Shown one piece after another: positions 50,261 to 61,269 of a stretch of 64,000 nt of DNA (position 1 is its first letter; each line of letters starts with the position of its first letter). The DNA is taken from the NCBI GenBank assembly GCA_020226215.1, contig CM035235.1:40225457-40289456 (forward strand), in the 5' to 3' direction. The translations under genes and the position numbers were made by a program. This DNA is from Sindora glabra (lineage: Eukaryota; Streptophyta; Magnoliopsida; Fabales; Fabaceae). Under the pieces are notes generated by a model, which was not told the DNA's origin, made no database searches, and was given only the letters and a program-made list of their open reading frames with translations.

Positions 50261-50574
50261 TGCAATACTTAAGGAAAGAAAGCTTTAGTTTATATATTGA
50301 TAAGTGATATACACTCTAACATGGGAGAAAATTATATCAATAGTAAGTCTGATATAATGCCATGACTAATATATAATTAGAGTGATTATATTATATTATA
50401 TTGTATATTAATAATTATATTATATATTGATTTGATAAGATTTCTAAGAATATAAAAATAATAAAATATAATTCAAACATATAAAAAAATAATTGAAACA
50501 CAATGCCATATCAATTTTATAGATCGTTTAAACTAAGCTAAATATAATAATATAGCACTATTATATTTTTAAAA

Positions 50575-50735
50575 AAGGGAAAATTACTCTTTCCTATCTT
50601 AAGATTAATGTATATATACTCTCATCCCCTCTTGTTTGGAAAATGTCATGAATGTCCCTTAAAAAATGATAATTTGTTGCATTCCCTCCCTTAGGACTAA
50701 CATCTAGTTACTTAAATAAAGAAAAGTGTCAATTG
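50575..50735. repeat. Left member of an inverted pair with 53,740-53,830
   Basis: This side reads AAAATTACTCTTTCCTATC, then CTCTCATCCCCTCTTGTTTG, then GAAAATGTCATGAATGTCCC. The reverse complement of the other side gives AAGTTCTCCCCTTTTTTCC, CACTCCTGCCCTCTCAAGTT and AGAAAATGTTGTCAAATCCC. The two could be terminal inverted repeats of a 3.26 kb element, or two independent insertions of one family. Confidence 0.4.
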
Positions 50736-50887
50736 ACCTTTTTTTTTCAATATTTTTCCTTCATTATGATAGCTTTTTTGCCACTAACCTAGTACTATAA
50801 GTGAGAAATGACTGTTTCTTTGAAACCTTTTATGCTTAAGGATCATTTTGCTTCTCGACAGCACCATATTTAGAAAATATACACTTA

Positions 50888-51216
50888 AAATCTTATTTCT
50901 TCTATTTTTATTTATCTGTTGCTATTAATCAATTTCACACATATTAAGAAAGTAGTTAAATTTGTTTATTTTTAATAAGCTTTACAAAATTACCCTTTAT
51001 GCACAAAATTAAAGAAAGTTAAAAATAGAGAGAAAAATATAAAGAAATAAATGCAAGTTGACTAATAATATAGAATAATAAAGCATTTATTAATGAAAAA
51101 GAAGGATAGATTTGAAAAAAAAATATTTAATACTTCATTAGAATTCTAAAGTGACAGATAAAAAGGAATAAATTTTTTTTCCAAAATGCGACATATAAAA
51201 AGGAATGGAGGGAGTA
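50888..51216. mobile_element. Stowaway-like (Tc1/mariner) MITE
   Basis: The right end GGAATGGAGGGAG followed by TA is the classic Stowaway terminus CTCCCTCCATTCC read on the minus strand. It is preceded by GCGACATATAAAAA. A second ACAGATAAAAAGGAATAAA lies just inside. The left end (TTCTATTTTTATTTATCTG) is a decayed inverted counterpart. Internal wording (CACATATTAAGAAAGTAGTT) is that of a common dicot family. The size (~330 bp) is normal. Confidence 0.75.
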
Positions 51217-51219
51217 CTT

Positions 51220-52860
51220 GAATTGGATCCAAAACAAAGTTATGTTCAAGATTTTGCATTTTTACCAATGGAATCATTCCTTTCCATATCACCGTAATGA
51301 TAAAGTTGATTTTCTTTTTGAGCTTTTCTCAAATTAATGGAAAATTGATGATAGGGTTAGTTTTCCATTAATTAGATTTACATTAGTAAACTAAAAATGG
51401 TATAGTATCTTTACGTCGAAGCCAATAATCTAAGTCAATTCTTGGGGTGGAATACTACAGTCAATAAGTAACAAAATAACAACCAGAGTATTTCCATTTA
51501 GAAAGCTGCATAAAATTCAAAATAGGTGAGCAGCAGTGTTTCTCCCTTTTTCCTTTAATATTTTTGCACAACCGATTCCTACTTAGAAAACAAAAGTGAA
51601 AAATGAAAGAATATTAACATAAGACATGGACCACATTGAAAATTTGGAAAATCAAATGAATATAAGCAACCGTTTCATTGAGCCATTATTCCTCACAAAC
51701 GTAATCAAAATAGAACAGCATATTACAAATCCCAGTTAACATTGTAAACAATAAATTTTACCATTAAAGCTTTAACCTTAAGTCAATAAACTAGAGCAAT
51801 AAGCAAACCACAAAAATGAAACTCCAATCTTAAAAAAAAGATATTTTTTCTTAAAATTTAAACAAAAATAAAGAAGTACCAAATGAAACCCCAATGGCAA
51901 TTGTAAAGAAGTTTTACAATGAAAACTGCATGCAAAATTCAACAAACAACTTTGGAAAAAAAAAGTTAAATCTACACCTTTGTGAATGCCATTTACCATT
52001 CCCCCTCTAATTTGATCCATTACTTAACCTATTTGACCCTTCAAATTTATCAATATCAATGTAAGTGTTAATGAAGTCATCCTCAAATCTAATGTCTTCC
52101 AAACTCGTTGTTAATTGACCAACTATTGAATGAATCTAAAATTTTTTTAGGAATATTATATTCCTAAATAATTTTTTAAAATTTTAAATCGAATATGAGA
52201 ATATAACATTTTCATGAAATATTTTTTATAATGTAAAAAATATTTCGTGAATTAAATGCCCCTTAAAGGCAAGAGATCCATTATGTCATTAGGTAACTAG
52301 AAGGTAACCTTAGAGTGAGTCCTCTTATGATGAGTTTAGTAGTGGGAACCTCTTGCCACAGAACTAGGAGTGACTCCTCCATTAATGTCGGTAAGGATGA
52401 ACTAAAAAGATGAAGTAAGGGGAAAAGTTATGGTTTGATGACACAATTGAGGGTAGTTTGGGTTTGTTTCAATACTAGCTTAGCTTTTTTACGATGCATT
52501 AAATTTATTTTTAGTCAAAATTAGTATATAATATAAATGAATATATATTTTAATACTTGATAAATAAATATTATAAAAAAATTATTATAACGTTAATATA
52601 ATTTTATACAATTAAAAAAATCACAATAAAAAATATGAAGATACACATATATTTAAATACACATGTTATTTTCATTCTTTAAAGTTTCTATAAAGTTCTT
52701 TTATGTTATGAAAAATTTAATAAAATATATTAAAATTAATAATTAAATAAAAAATTAAAATATGAGATATTAGATGTTTAATCTTATCAAACTTACATAT
52801 TTCAAAATTAGTTTAAAGGCATAGTAGCTAATCTTTTTACAAATAAACATATTATGACTT
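51220..52860. other. Intergenic DNA, no assigned gene
   Basis: An 80-codon minus-strand frame at 51,778-52,020 (MDQIRGGMVNGIHKGVDLTF and an aromatic-rich tail) has no recognisable domain. The GC-richer piece at 52,260-52,420 contains no intact frame. Neither is called as a gene. Confidence 0.35.
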
Positions 52861-52864
52861 ATTA

Positions 52865-53375
52865 TGTATAAACACTATAATGATTTACAATATAGGTATA
52901 TACAAATAATTTATTAAAAATATAAAATATATTTAAATGAAAATAATTATTTTACATTACACAAATATTCTATCTAGAAATGGTTTTAAATTTGATGTGT
53001 TTAAAATATCAACTAATTAGAATATTAGTGAAATTAAAAAAATTAACAATTTAAAGTTCAATATAAGTTAAAATGTAGTGAAAAATCTATTATAATAATG
53101 ATTAAATTCAACTAATAGTATAAAAGAATAGTATTGTAAATAAAATATTTAAAAAATATATTTATAATATAAAAGTTATATATCCATTTTCTGTAACTAA
53201 ATTAATTTTAGTAAAATAAAGTGATGATAAATATAAAACATATGCTCATATGAGCATTATAATTATAATAATATTGGGTAAATATGCAAAAATATTATAA
53301 TGATTTACTATATAGGCATATATAAATAATTTATTAATAATATAAATATATTTGAATAAAAATAAATAGTTATAA
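52865..53375. repeat. Direct duplication, ~420 bp offset
   Basis: TATAATGATTTACAATATAGG (one base over shown as ATAATGATTTACAATATAGG) near 52,877 recurs as ATAATGATTTACTATATAGG near 53,297. It is followed in both copies by (T/C)ATATA-AAATAATTTATTAA and ATATAAATATATTT. Confidence 0.6.
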
Positions 53376-53739
53376 TATTTTTAAGATAAATATTAAATAT
53401 AATTTATTAGTAGATTGTGAAAAAAATTTATTTATTTAAAAGATGATATAAAATTAAATAATTATAATATATTAATTAAAAATAAAGTAAATTGCCTAAT
53501 AAAATCAAAAAATTATAGATATTTTATTAAATACTTTTTATATGAATTTTTTTGAGATTATTTTGGAAGGAAAATTTGCAAGCGGAGAGTTTTAAAAGAT
53601 GTATATATTCCAAAAAAATTGAAAAAAAAAAAAAAGAGAGAAGAGTAGTTGGATTTCTACTGCATGCTTTTATGTGCGAGGGTAGTTTGGGTATATTCTT
53701 TCTTAGTTTTGATGACGTTGTTTTTTTTTTTTTTTTAAG

Positions 53740-53830
53740 TGAAAGAGGGATTTGACAACATTTTCTAAACTTGAGAGGGCAGGAGTGTATTTATCTGATC
53801 AGGAAAAAAGGGGAGAACTTTATTCTTTAA
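53740..53830. repeat. Right member of an inverted pair with 50,575-50,735
   Basis: It contains ATTTTCTAAACTTGAGAGGG, CAGGAGTGTATTTATCTGAT and AAAAAGGGGAGAACTTTATT. The reverse complement aligns with the left member. A 3' flanking duplication could not be defined. Confidence 0.4.
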
Positions 53831-55140
53831 AAAAATTGCCAAGATTCTTATATATACAATTACATAAATTAATCAAATGACTATTGTGTTTCCATTTCAT
53901 ACGTCATTCTTAATTTTTTTTTAAAAATCTTAAAATAAATAAATTTAATAAGAAATTACAATATTAAAATAAGGAAAAGATTTTCACACTTTAAATATTT
54001 TTTTGGGTATGGACACCTGCTTAATATTTTTATTAAATTATGTCACGTATCACAAAAAAATTAATTTTACAGATTGCTAAATTTTATTTACTTGTTCATA
54101 GTTTGTCCTATTGAAATTAATTATTTTAATAATATCTCAATATTTTATTCATTTTATTTTTGTTACCCAAATAAGTTTAATTATATTTTAACTTTTTAAT
54201 CATATTAAATTTATTTCTTTACTTATTCGATCAATCATAATTTTATCGGTAAAATCAATTTAATTGACTCTATAGGAAAGATCCTCTAACTTTTGTGATC
54301 AAACATTACCATTAATTGATAGATTTTATTTTCTTATTTTTTCAATCAAATCCTGATAAATAAATAATAAATTTTCCTTGAATTTCCGTTAAAAGCTTTT
54401 GTTGTGCTTTGTTACAGTACTATATATTTTCTTTTCAAATGTTTTGTCCTGTTGTGCAAAAAATGATAATAGACTACTTCATTTCCCCAACATGATCTCC
54501 AATTCTGTTTTCAGACTACTTCATTTCCCCAACATTTTTTTTGGGGGGGGGGAGGTTTAAGAAGTTAATCAAGCTTATTTATTTCCTTGACAACAAGTTT
54601 GAAAGGATTTTATTTCATTTCCAAATAATTTTTTTTAAATAATGTTTGACCTTAAATAAAAAAAAATTATTTCATTTACAATTATTATTTTAATTACATT
54701 TATATCATTATGAAATCCATCAAATTTAATAAAGATTATTGAATTTTTTAATAAACATATACATTATATATATGTATAAATAACAATAATAATTGTATAT
54801 TATTGCTTATTATAAGATTTGCTCTAAATTAAAGTGATTAAATAAATTATTTCATTAAGTGTAAGTTTTAATACATAAAAAACTTAATTCTTATTTACGA
54901 TAGGTGAATTCAGAATAAAATAAATAAATAAAAAAGTTATGGTCTCCAAATTATGTATAAGAATTTTATTTTCTGATATTCAATCATTAGAAAATAGAGA
55001 AAAATTCTTTCCGTAAAAACTGATACGCACCAATTTAAAAGATTAAGAACTGTGAAACTATAATCCTATTAATTCTCATAATTCAAGTATGCTTCCACAT
55101 CAAGTATATTCTTTTTAGTAATTAAATAAGAAAGATCTGG
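53831..55140. other. AT-rich intergenic DNA, no gene
   Basis: No coding support. It contains the 54,471-54,555 repeat/homopolymer cluster, which is listed separately. Confidence 0.4.
54471..54555. repeat. 23 bp word twice, 42 bp apart, then T8-G10 run
   Basis: The word beginning AGACTACTTCATTTCCCCAA and ending CAT occurs exactly at 54,471 and 54,513. The second copy runs into eight T and ten G. A local slipped duplication is the simplest explanation. Confidence 0.75.
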
Positions 55141-55146
55141 GTTTTG

Positions 55147-55227
<81 letters not shown>
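55147..55227. repeat. (ATT)27 microsatellite
   Basis: A perfect 81 bp trinucleotide run. Its uninterrupted state suggests that it is recent and polymorphic. The open frame over it (poly-Ile) is an artefact. Confidence 0.95.
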
Positions 55228-55230
<3 letters not shown>

Positions 55231-55296
55231 AATTGGTATCAAAACCTTTATGTTAAATTATTAAGAAAAAATTTAATTAATTTGGAATTGCAAACT

Positions 55297-55362
55297 TATA
55301 TATATATATGTATATGTATATATATATATGTATATGTATATATATATATGTATATATATACT
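55297..55362. repeat. TA-rich minisatellite with TATATG variants
   Basis: Three near-copies of a ~22 bp unit, TATATATATATGTATATG-like, end in TATATATATAC. Confidence 0.8.
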
Positions 55363-55509
55363 CATTGCGACTTTAGCAAAACATATATACAGATTTCGCA
55401 ATTGGATTTTAATAAAACATCATGTGAAGCTTAACGTCATCTACATTGATACACCACACACACAAAGCCTCTTTCAATTGCGTGAGATTTAGATATGTTA
55501 ACGTCATAA

Positions 55510-55606
55510 ACTTTGACGATGGAGTTTAAATATACATTAACATATGAACTCATTAAAAACTTTGACGGTGGAGTTTAAATATACATTAACATATGAACTC
55601 ATTAAC
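55510..55606. repeat. Tandem duplication, 49 bp unit, two copies
   Basis: CTTTGACGATGGAGTTTAAA (55,511) is followed 49 bp later by CTTTGACGGTGGAGTTTAAA (55,560). The remainder of both units is identical through TGAACTCATTAA. Near-identity indicates a recent event. Confidence 0.9.
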
Positions 55607-55939
55607 GTCCTGTTGGAATAATTGTAATATGACGGTATATGACATTAAACTCTATAAAATAGCATGTTTTCATTAACATCTTGCGTAGGATCTCATGTTC
55701 GTGCTATAGGCCAATATATATTCTGATTCTGATATATATGTTCGTGACAATGAATATATATGATGTTAGTCGTTATACTATTTTATGAATTTAGATTGAT
55801 ATTTATATATTTTTAATTTAAATTTAAATTTTGACATTTTTTATTCTTTAATTTTAGGTGTCTAATATTTTAAATTAATTGATTAAAGTAACATATTATT
55901 AAAGTAATCTCTCTCATATAAATTGATTAATTTGAAATA

Positions 55940-56209
55940 TGTTGGATCATGGGTTCGGGTCGCCCAAAATGGGTCTATAACCCGATCCATACCCCGACCC
56001 AATAAACGCCTATAAATAGACAGATGAAGGAAGTAAATGGGTTGATAAGAAATCATTTTCTTTATAACTTCTTACAAATTCTCTCTCTTTTCTCTCTGTA
56101 TACAAAAGGAAGATTTAGTTCGTGAACAAGTTATTTTTTCCGAAGTGATTAACAATTCGACCAGTAAAAACAAATACAAGATCTTGAATATTTCCGCTGC
56201 GTACTTTCA
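55940..56209 (+). mobile_element. 5' LTR of a Ty1/copia element
   Basis: It begins TGTTGGATCATGGGTTCGGG and contains a TATA box CTATAAATAGA (56,009-56,021), a pyrimidine-rich leader and a TTTCA end (56,209). It is followed by AATTTGGTATGTATG, a primer-binding site related to TGGTATCAGAGC. At 270 bp it is clearly less AT-rich and better preserved than its surroundings. Confidence 0.75.
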
Positions 56210-56629
56210 GAATTTGGTATGTATGAATCCGATCCAATATTCCTCTAATATTTATCCAATAGAAATATTAAGATAATTGTGTGTTTGAATTTTCTATGAA
56301 TAATGATTGACCCAATGGAAAGTTGTTATTTAGCCGAAATTCAAACACACATGTAATGATATATGTGACAATTATCATATTTTTCATGTAAATATTAAGT
56401 TGGTCCAAAAAAAAGTTTATTATTTGACAGTAATTTATTGTTAATATTTAATTATCACACAAGAATACCACTTATAAGTTAATTTTTTTGTCCAAATACT
56501 AAATTTCAATGTTATCCTACTTATCTTGTAATTGGACTTGCCATTATTTGAATTTGTTAATTATATTGAATTTAAATTTTGATTGTAAACTTATTGTTTT
56601 GCTTATTTTATTCTTTATTTAGCGAATAC

Positions 56630-57230
56630 TTTTGTTGCTTCGATATCTGCAAATATTAACTCTATTCAAGTGCTTAATGGCACAAACTTTAAAGATTGAA
56701 AAAAAATGTTATGATCGTTCTTGGTTACATGAATTTAGACTTTACTTTTTGAGTTGAGCAACCTTCTGCTCTTATAAATTCAAGTTCTTTTAATACTAAA
56801 AGGGATTTAGAGAAGTATGAATGCTTAAATTGCATAAGTTTTATGATCATAAAATATACAATTCTGGAAACTTTCAAGAGCACAATGTTTGAAAAGAATG
56901 ATGCTAAATATTTTCATAAAGAACTTTAAAAATATTTTGATAAAAATGAAATGGTTGAGATAAGTATCCTTCTAAGGTGTCTTGTCTCCATGAGGTATAA
57001 AGGTAGAGGGAACATTAGGAAGTATATTTTGAAAATGTCTTATATTGCATTAAAACTAAAAACACTAAAGTTAGATGTGTTTGAAGACTTCCTTATGCAT
57101 TTAATTCTAAGCTCTCTTCTTATACAATCCAGTTGATTCAAAGTCAATTATAACTGGCAAAAAGAGAACTGAACTCCTAACATTATGTACAAGAAGAGAT
57201 TGAAATAGGAAAAGATTGGAAGAAGTATCT
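56630..57230 (+). pseudogene. Ty1/copia gag relic (N-terminal part)
   Basis: Readable in order: INSIQVLNGTNFKD (~56,660), a VMIVLGYMNLDFTF stretch, SALINSSSFNTKRDLEKYEC and FMIIKYTILETFKSTM. Then, from 56,951, VEISILLRCLVSMRYKGRGN, IRKYILKMSYIALKLKTLKL and FEDFLMHLILSSL. This is the retrotransposon-gag pattern LNGxNYxxWK, GYxDLDxAL, YxxLxxhxYxGxGxVRxHI. The Trp of NFKDW is lost, and a stop lies after FKD. Similarity ends near 57,230 with no pol and no 3' LTR, so the element is truncated. Confidence 0.8.
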
Positions 57231-57239
57231 TCTTTCTAA

Positions 57240-58275
57240 TATTATATTTATTATAATATCATCAAAATCTATTTTTTAATTGAAATTTATATATTTTCAA
57301 TACATTTCAAATGAAATAATTCATTTACAAATGAATTGAAATCATTATTTTTGAAAAAGTTTTTAAATAATAGAATTCATTTAGAAATGAATTGAAATAA
57401 TTTCTATTAATATGAAATAAAATCAATTATAAAAAATTGTATATCAAAATGAACCTTAAATATTTTATAATAGATTAACAAAAAAGACGGGTCAAAAATT
57501 AAAAATATTATTAAATATTTAGGGAAGAAAGGGTAACTTAATTAATTACCATTGCATGAGCTCTTCACTTTTTTTTGTGGAAATGAGTTAATTAAGTTAA
57601 TTTTTAATTATATATATATGAAATTATTATCAACATTCAATTAAAATAATTAATAAGGGTGGATAAATTTAGTATAATATTAGGTAGTTAACTAAAAATG
57701 AAATATATGAATTTATTAACTTAACATTTAATTAAAATAATTAATGAGGATTAAGTTACATTTTGGATAGAAATTGATAGACGAATTATGTCTGTTGATC
57801 ATTCATGGGGTCTTATTTATCTTCTAAAATATTAAGATATAAAGATTACTATTAATGTCGTTACCCAAAAAAAAATGATTACTATTAACTTGAGGCTTTT
57901 TCTTCTCCAAATTTCAACTTAAAATTGGTTTGTATTATTAAGTAAGTTGCTACCTCTTAATAATAATAAAAAAAAGGAATCGGATTAATTTGGACATTAA
58001 GCTCATCAAATTAAAATTACAAAATAAAAAATAAAAAAATTTAATAATTAATCTTTCAATAGTTTTTCCTTCTATTTATCTGAATTTTTATTAATAATGA
58101 ATTCAATTTATATGCTTGCTATTAAGAATTTCTCTATTAATGAAAATTTTTACATCAGAAGTGTAGGTTTTGCCATTTTCCAACTCAGTTCCGGGCTTTC
58201 ATATCCTCTTTTCCTTTTTGGTGACAGCCTTCCGGATCCACTTGACTAATCCCACTTTAGTAGTAACTTCCTCGG
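57240..58275. other. AT-rich DNA with short palindromic words, no gene
   Basis: AATTCATTTACAAATGAATTG and AATTCATTTAGAAATGAATT (near 57,320 and 57,374) are a repeated imperfect palindrome. Two AT-rich direct blocks ending TTCAATTAAAATAATTAAT occur near 57,635 and 57,727. No coding support. Confidence 0.45.
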
Positions 58276-58282
58276 CATCAAT
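58276..58282. repeat. Left target-site duplication CATCAAT
   Basis: CATCAAT lies directly before the TGAGAAAAATACTTT end of the foldback element and is repeated exactly after its other end at 60,169-60,175. Confidence 0.75.
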
Positions 58283-60168
58283 TGAGAAAAATACTTTAAC
58301 ATCCTTCAAGTATTAAAAATTTATACAAATTTTTTATCTATTTTCAAAATTTACACAAACCTTCCTTCTTAAATATTGAAAACCTACACAAACCTCTTTT
58401 TTATTTTCAAAACTTATACAAGCCTCCCCACTATTTTCAAAATTTACACAAATCTCTCATTTCAATAATTAAAAACTTGCATAAACTTCCCCTTATTTTC
58501 AAAATCTATACAGACATTCCTTTTATTTTCAAAACCTACATAGATCTCCCCTATTTTAAAAATAAGTATACAATTTTTTTCAATTATTACCTAAAAATCC
58601 TTTTTTCTTATTTTCATGAGCAAATTATAAGCAAATCATTATAAATGTAATTATTTAATTCACAAAAAATTAAATCTAAAAATGCATTAAATTCACACAA
58701 ATTAAATGTAATTATTTTTTTAGGTTATACAAATTAAATGCAATTATTAACTATAAGTTTTAAGGTATATTAAACATATATTATAATGAAATTATTAAAT
58801 TAAATGTAAATATTTTCTAATTAATTTTAAAATTTAATTACCAAAAATTAAAAAAAATATTCAATAAAACTTGGGATGTAATTTTTTTAAAAAATAATTA
58901 TTTATGATTTGGAATAAATAAATTTTAAGCATTTAAAATAAAAATAAATAATTCATTTTTCATTCAAAGTAATTATATTATTAGCATTGTAATTTATCTA
59001 AGACACACTAAAATAATAAAGTATAAAAAATACACAACTATTGATTTTTTGGTAAGTAAATTACTAATTTTTAAATCTTATTGAATAAAATCTAAACTAC
59101 TTAATAAAATTTTACACTTAAATTTATATAATAAAGCAAACTAATATAACTATTTAATATTTAAGGTAAATAATTATTCAAAATATTTAAAATCTCAATA
59201 AAAAATTATTTTTAAATAATCATTCAAAACATTTTCTCATCATTGTAAAAAAATTATTTCTCCAAAAATATGAAGGTTGTATTATGTGTACAATGACTAG
59301 AAAAAATTTATATTTTTAATGTAAGAAATCACTTGTTGTCCAAAAAAATTATAAGTGTAGGTGTGAAAATATTGTACATTAAAAAATTATATTTTTAATA
59401 TATATTTACTAGAAAATTATTTCTCCAAAAATATGAAAATTGTATTATGTGTATAGTTACTAAAAAATTATATTTTTAATGTGAAAAATCATTTATTGAA
59501 TACAAAAGAATTAAAATAATTTATTCCAAATAATAAATAATTATTTTAAAAAAAATTACATCCCAAGTTTTATTGAATATTTTTTTAAAATTTTGGATAA
59601 TTAAATTTAAAAATTTATTGGAAAATATTGACATTTAATTTAATAATTTCATTATAATATATATTTAGTATACCTTAAAACTTATAGTTAATAATTGCAT
59701 TTAATTTGTATAACCCAAAAAAATAATTACATTTAATTTGTGTGAATTTAATACATTTTTAGATTTAATTTTTTATGAATTAAATAATTATATTTATTAT
59801 GATTTGCTTATAATTTGCTCAGAAAAATAAAAAAAATTAAGTAATAATTGAAAAATAAATTTTATATTAAAAATACATTATACTTATTTTTAAAATAGGG
59901 GAGGACTATGTAGGTTTTGAAAATAGATGGGAGGTCTGTGTAGGTTTTAAAAATGGAGGGGAGGTTTATATAAGTTTTTAATATTTGAGATGGGAAGTCT
60001 GTGTAGGTTTTGAAAATAGAGGAGAGATTTGTGTATGTTTTTAATACTTGAAAAGGGAGGTCTATGTGGGTTTTGAAAATAAAAGGAAGATCTGTGTAGA
60101 TTTTAAGAACAGAAGGGAGGTTTGTATAAATTTTCAATACTTGAGAGGAGATCAAAGTATTTTTCTCA
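58283..60168. mobile_element. Foldback-type transposon with tandem-repeat arms
   Basis: This 1,886 bp element has long inverted arms: about 58,283-58,935 and 59,515-60,168. The tips are TGAGAAAAATACTTT and its exact reverse complement. The outer part of each arm (58,305-58,570 and 59,880-60,140) is an array of 8-9 degenerate 30-33 bp units of the type TTTTCAAAACCTACACAAAC / CTCCC. The inner part is unique sequence, for example ACTTGGGATGTAATTTTTTT inverted as ATTACATCCCAAGT. The ~580 bp centre has an internal direct duplicate with 163 bp offset. A 7 bp duplication CATCAAT flanks the element. No transposase is encoded, so it is nonautonomous. Arms built of short tandem repeats are the hallmark of Drosophila FB elements. 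The superfamily here is not resolved; MULE relatives are possible. Confidence 0.85.
59251..59510. repeat. Internal direct duplicate of the foldback centre
   Basis: AAATTATTTCTCCAAAAATA at 59,251 recurs at 59,414. Both copies are followed by TGTATTATGTGTA and by TTATATTTTTAATGT-A-AAATCA. The second copy runs into the right arm. Confidence 0.8.
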
Positions 60169-60175
60169 CATCAAT
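60169..60175. repeat. Right target-site duplication CATCAAT
   Basis: Exact second copy of 58,276-58,282, directly after the TTTTTCTCA end of the foldback element. Confidence 0.75.
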
Positions 60176-60324
60176 AAATACATACAATATATGCAAAAGC
60201 CATTTTTTTATTTAACTTCCTTTATTTGGATCATTTTCGAGTACTTTCTTTACTCACAATAAGAGACATTGATTTTCTTTTCCAAAACAGAAAAAGAATA
60301 AGTTTTTTTAATTAAAACTTGAAA

Positions 60325-60326
<2 letters not shown>

Positions 60327-60358
<32 letters not shown>
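60327..60358. repeat. (TA)n microsatellite
   Basis: An uninterrupted TA run of about 32 bp lies just outside the foldback element. Confidence 0.9.
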
Positions 60359-60361
<3 letters not shown>

Positions 60362-60650
60362 GAGGAAAGTCTTAAAATTTTTTATGTATTAATAAATCTA
60401 TAATTTCTTGTATATTTACTATATATAAATCCCTTACAAACTTTTAATTTTTTATATTAAAATTTTATATAAAAACTTAACAATTTTGTATAAATGCATT
60501 TTATTTTTACATTAATGCATTTTATATACAAATTTATCAATTTTAGTTTTTATATTAAAAATAAAGGAATTAATCAGAAAATTTTGCATATTAAACAAAG
60601 AACTCGTACTGCATTTATATAAAGGAAAGGATGAATACTTACAACATTAA

Positions 60651-61269
60651 GGCTCTGTTTCAGGAGAAAATAAAATTTTTGGAAAATTTTTTTATGAGAA
60701 TATATTTTTGAAAAATAGATTAATTTTTTGTTGTTTGATGCATAAAGAAAAATATTTTCTAATGTTTGGTATGAAAAAAAACCAATTCCTTCTAATAAAT
60801 TTTTTTCTAAATATGTACAATTTTATAAAAATAATTTTGTAATAAACATATACTTATAAAACTCAAAATTTTATATTTACTTATACCTTTGTTTAATCAG
60901 ATTATTATGCTTTATAAATAGCAAAACAAAAAGGTAACTGCATTAATGTGAATTCTAGAAGATCATGTATTGGATGAAAGCTAATTTTAGGCCATATTAT
61001 AATATTTCGTTTCAGGAATGATCATGATAGAAAAAATGCTAGTGTGATTCAAACAAAAATTGCAAAGTTCCAAGGCACTCAATGAGAGGGTTGTGTTTGG
61101 AAAATGAATTTCCTATTTTAAAATAGGAAGTTGCTTTCTAAAAAAATAGAACAATTTTTTAGCTGGCTAAATTTTATTTTTTAGTCGATCAATTTTTCTG
61201 AATGTTTAAATAAGAGAAAATTAAAAAATAAATACTCAAAAACTATTTTTCCCCCACCAAATGGACCCT
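60651..61269. mobile_element. hAT-like MITE or nested pair
   Basis: The left end GGCTCTGTTTCAGGAG and the reverse complement of the right end AGGGTCCATTTGGTGGG are of the hAT non-autonomous type. A second, better-matching left end, GGGTTGTGTTTGGAAAATG, lies at 61,088, so a ~180 bp element may be nested at the right. Next to it is a perfect 20 bp palindrome, TTCCTATTTTAAAATAGGAA (61,110-61,129). No clean 8 bp duplication was found. Confidence 0.45.

Noticed and set aside
51778..52020. 80-codon minus-strand frame with aromatic-rich tail
   Set aside because: No recognisable motif and no neighbouring exon that would join in phase.
55144..55434. Open frame starting with a poly-Ile run
   Set aside because: Translation of an (ATT)n microsatellite.
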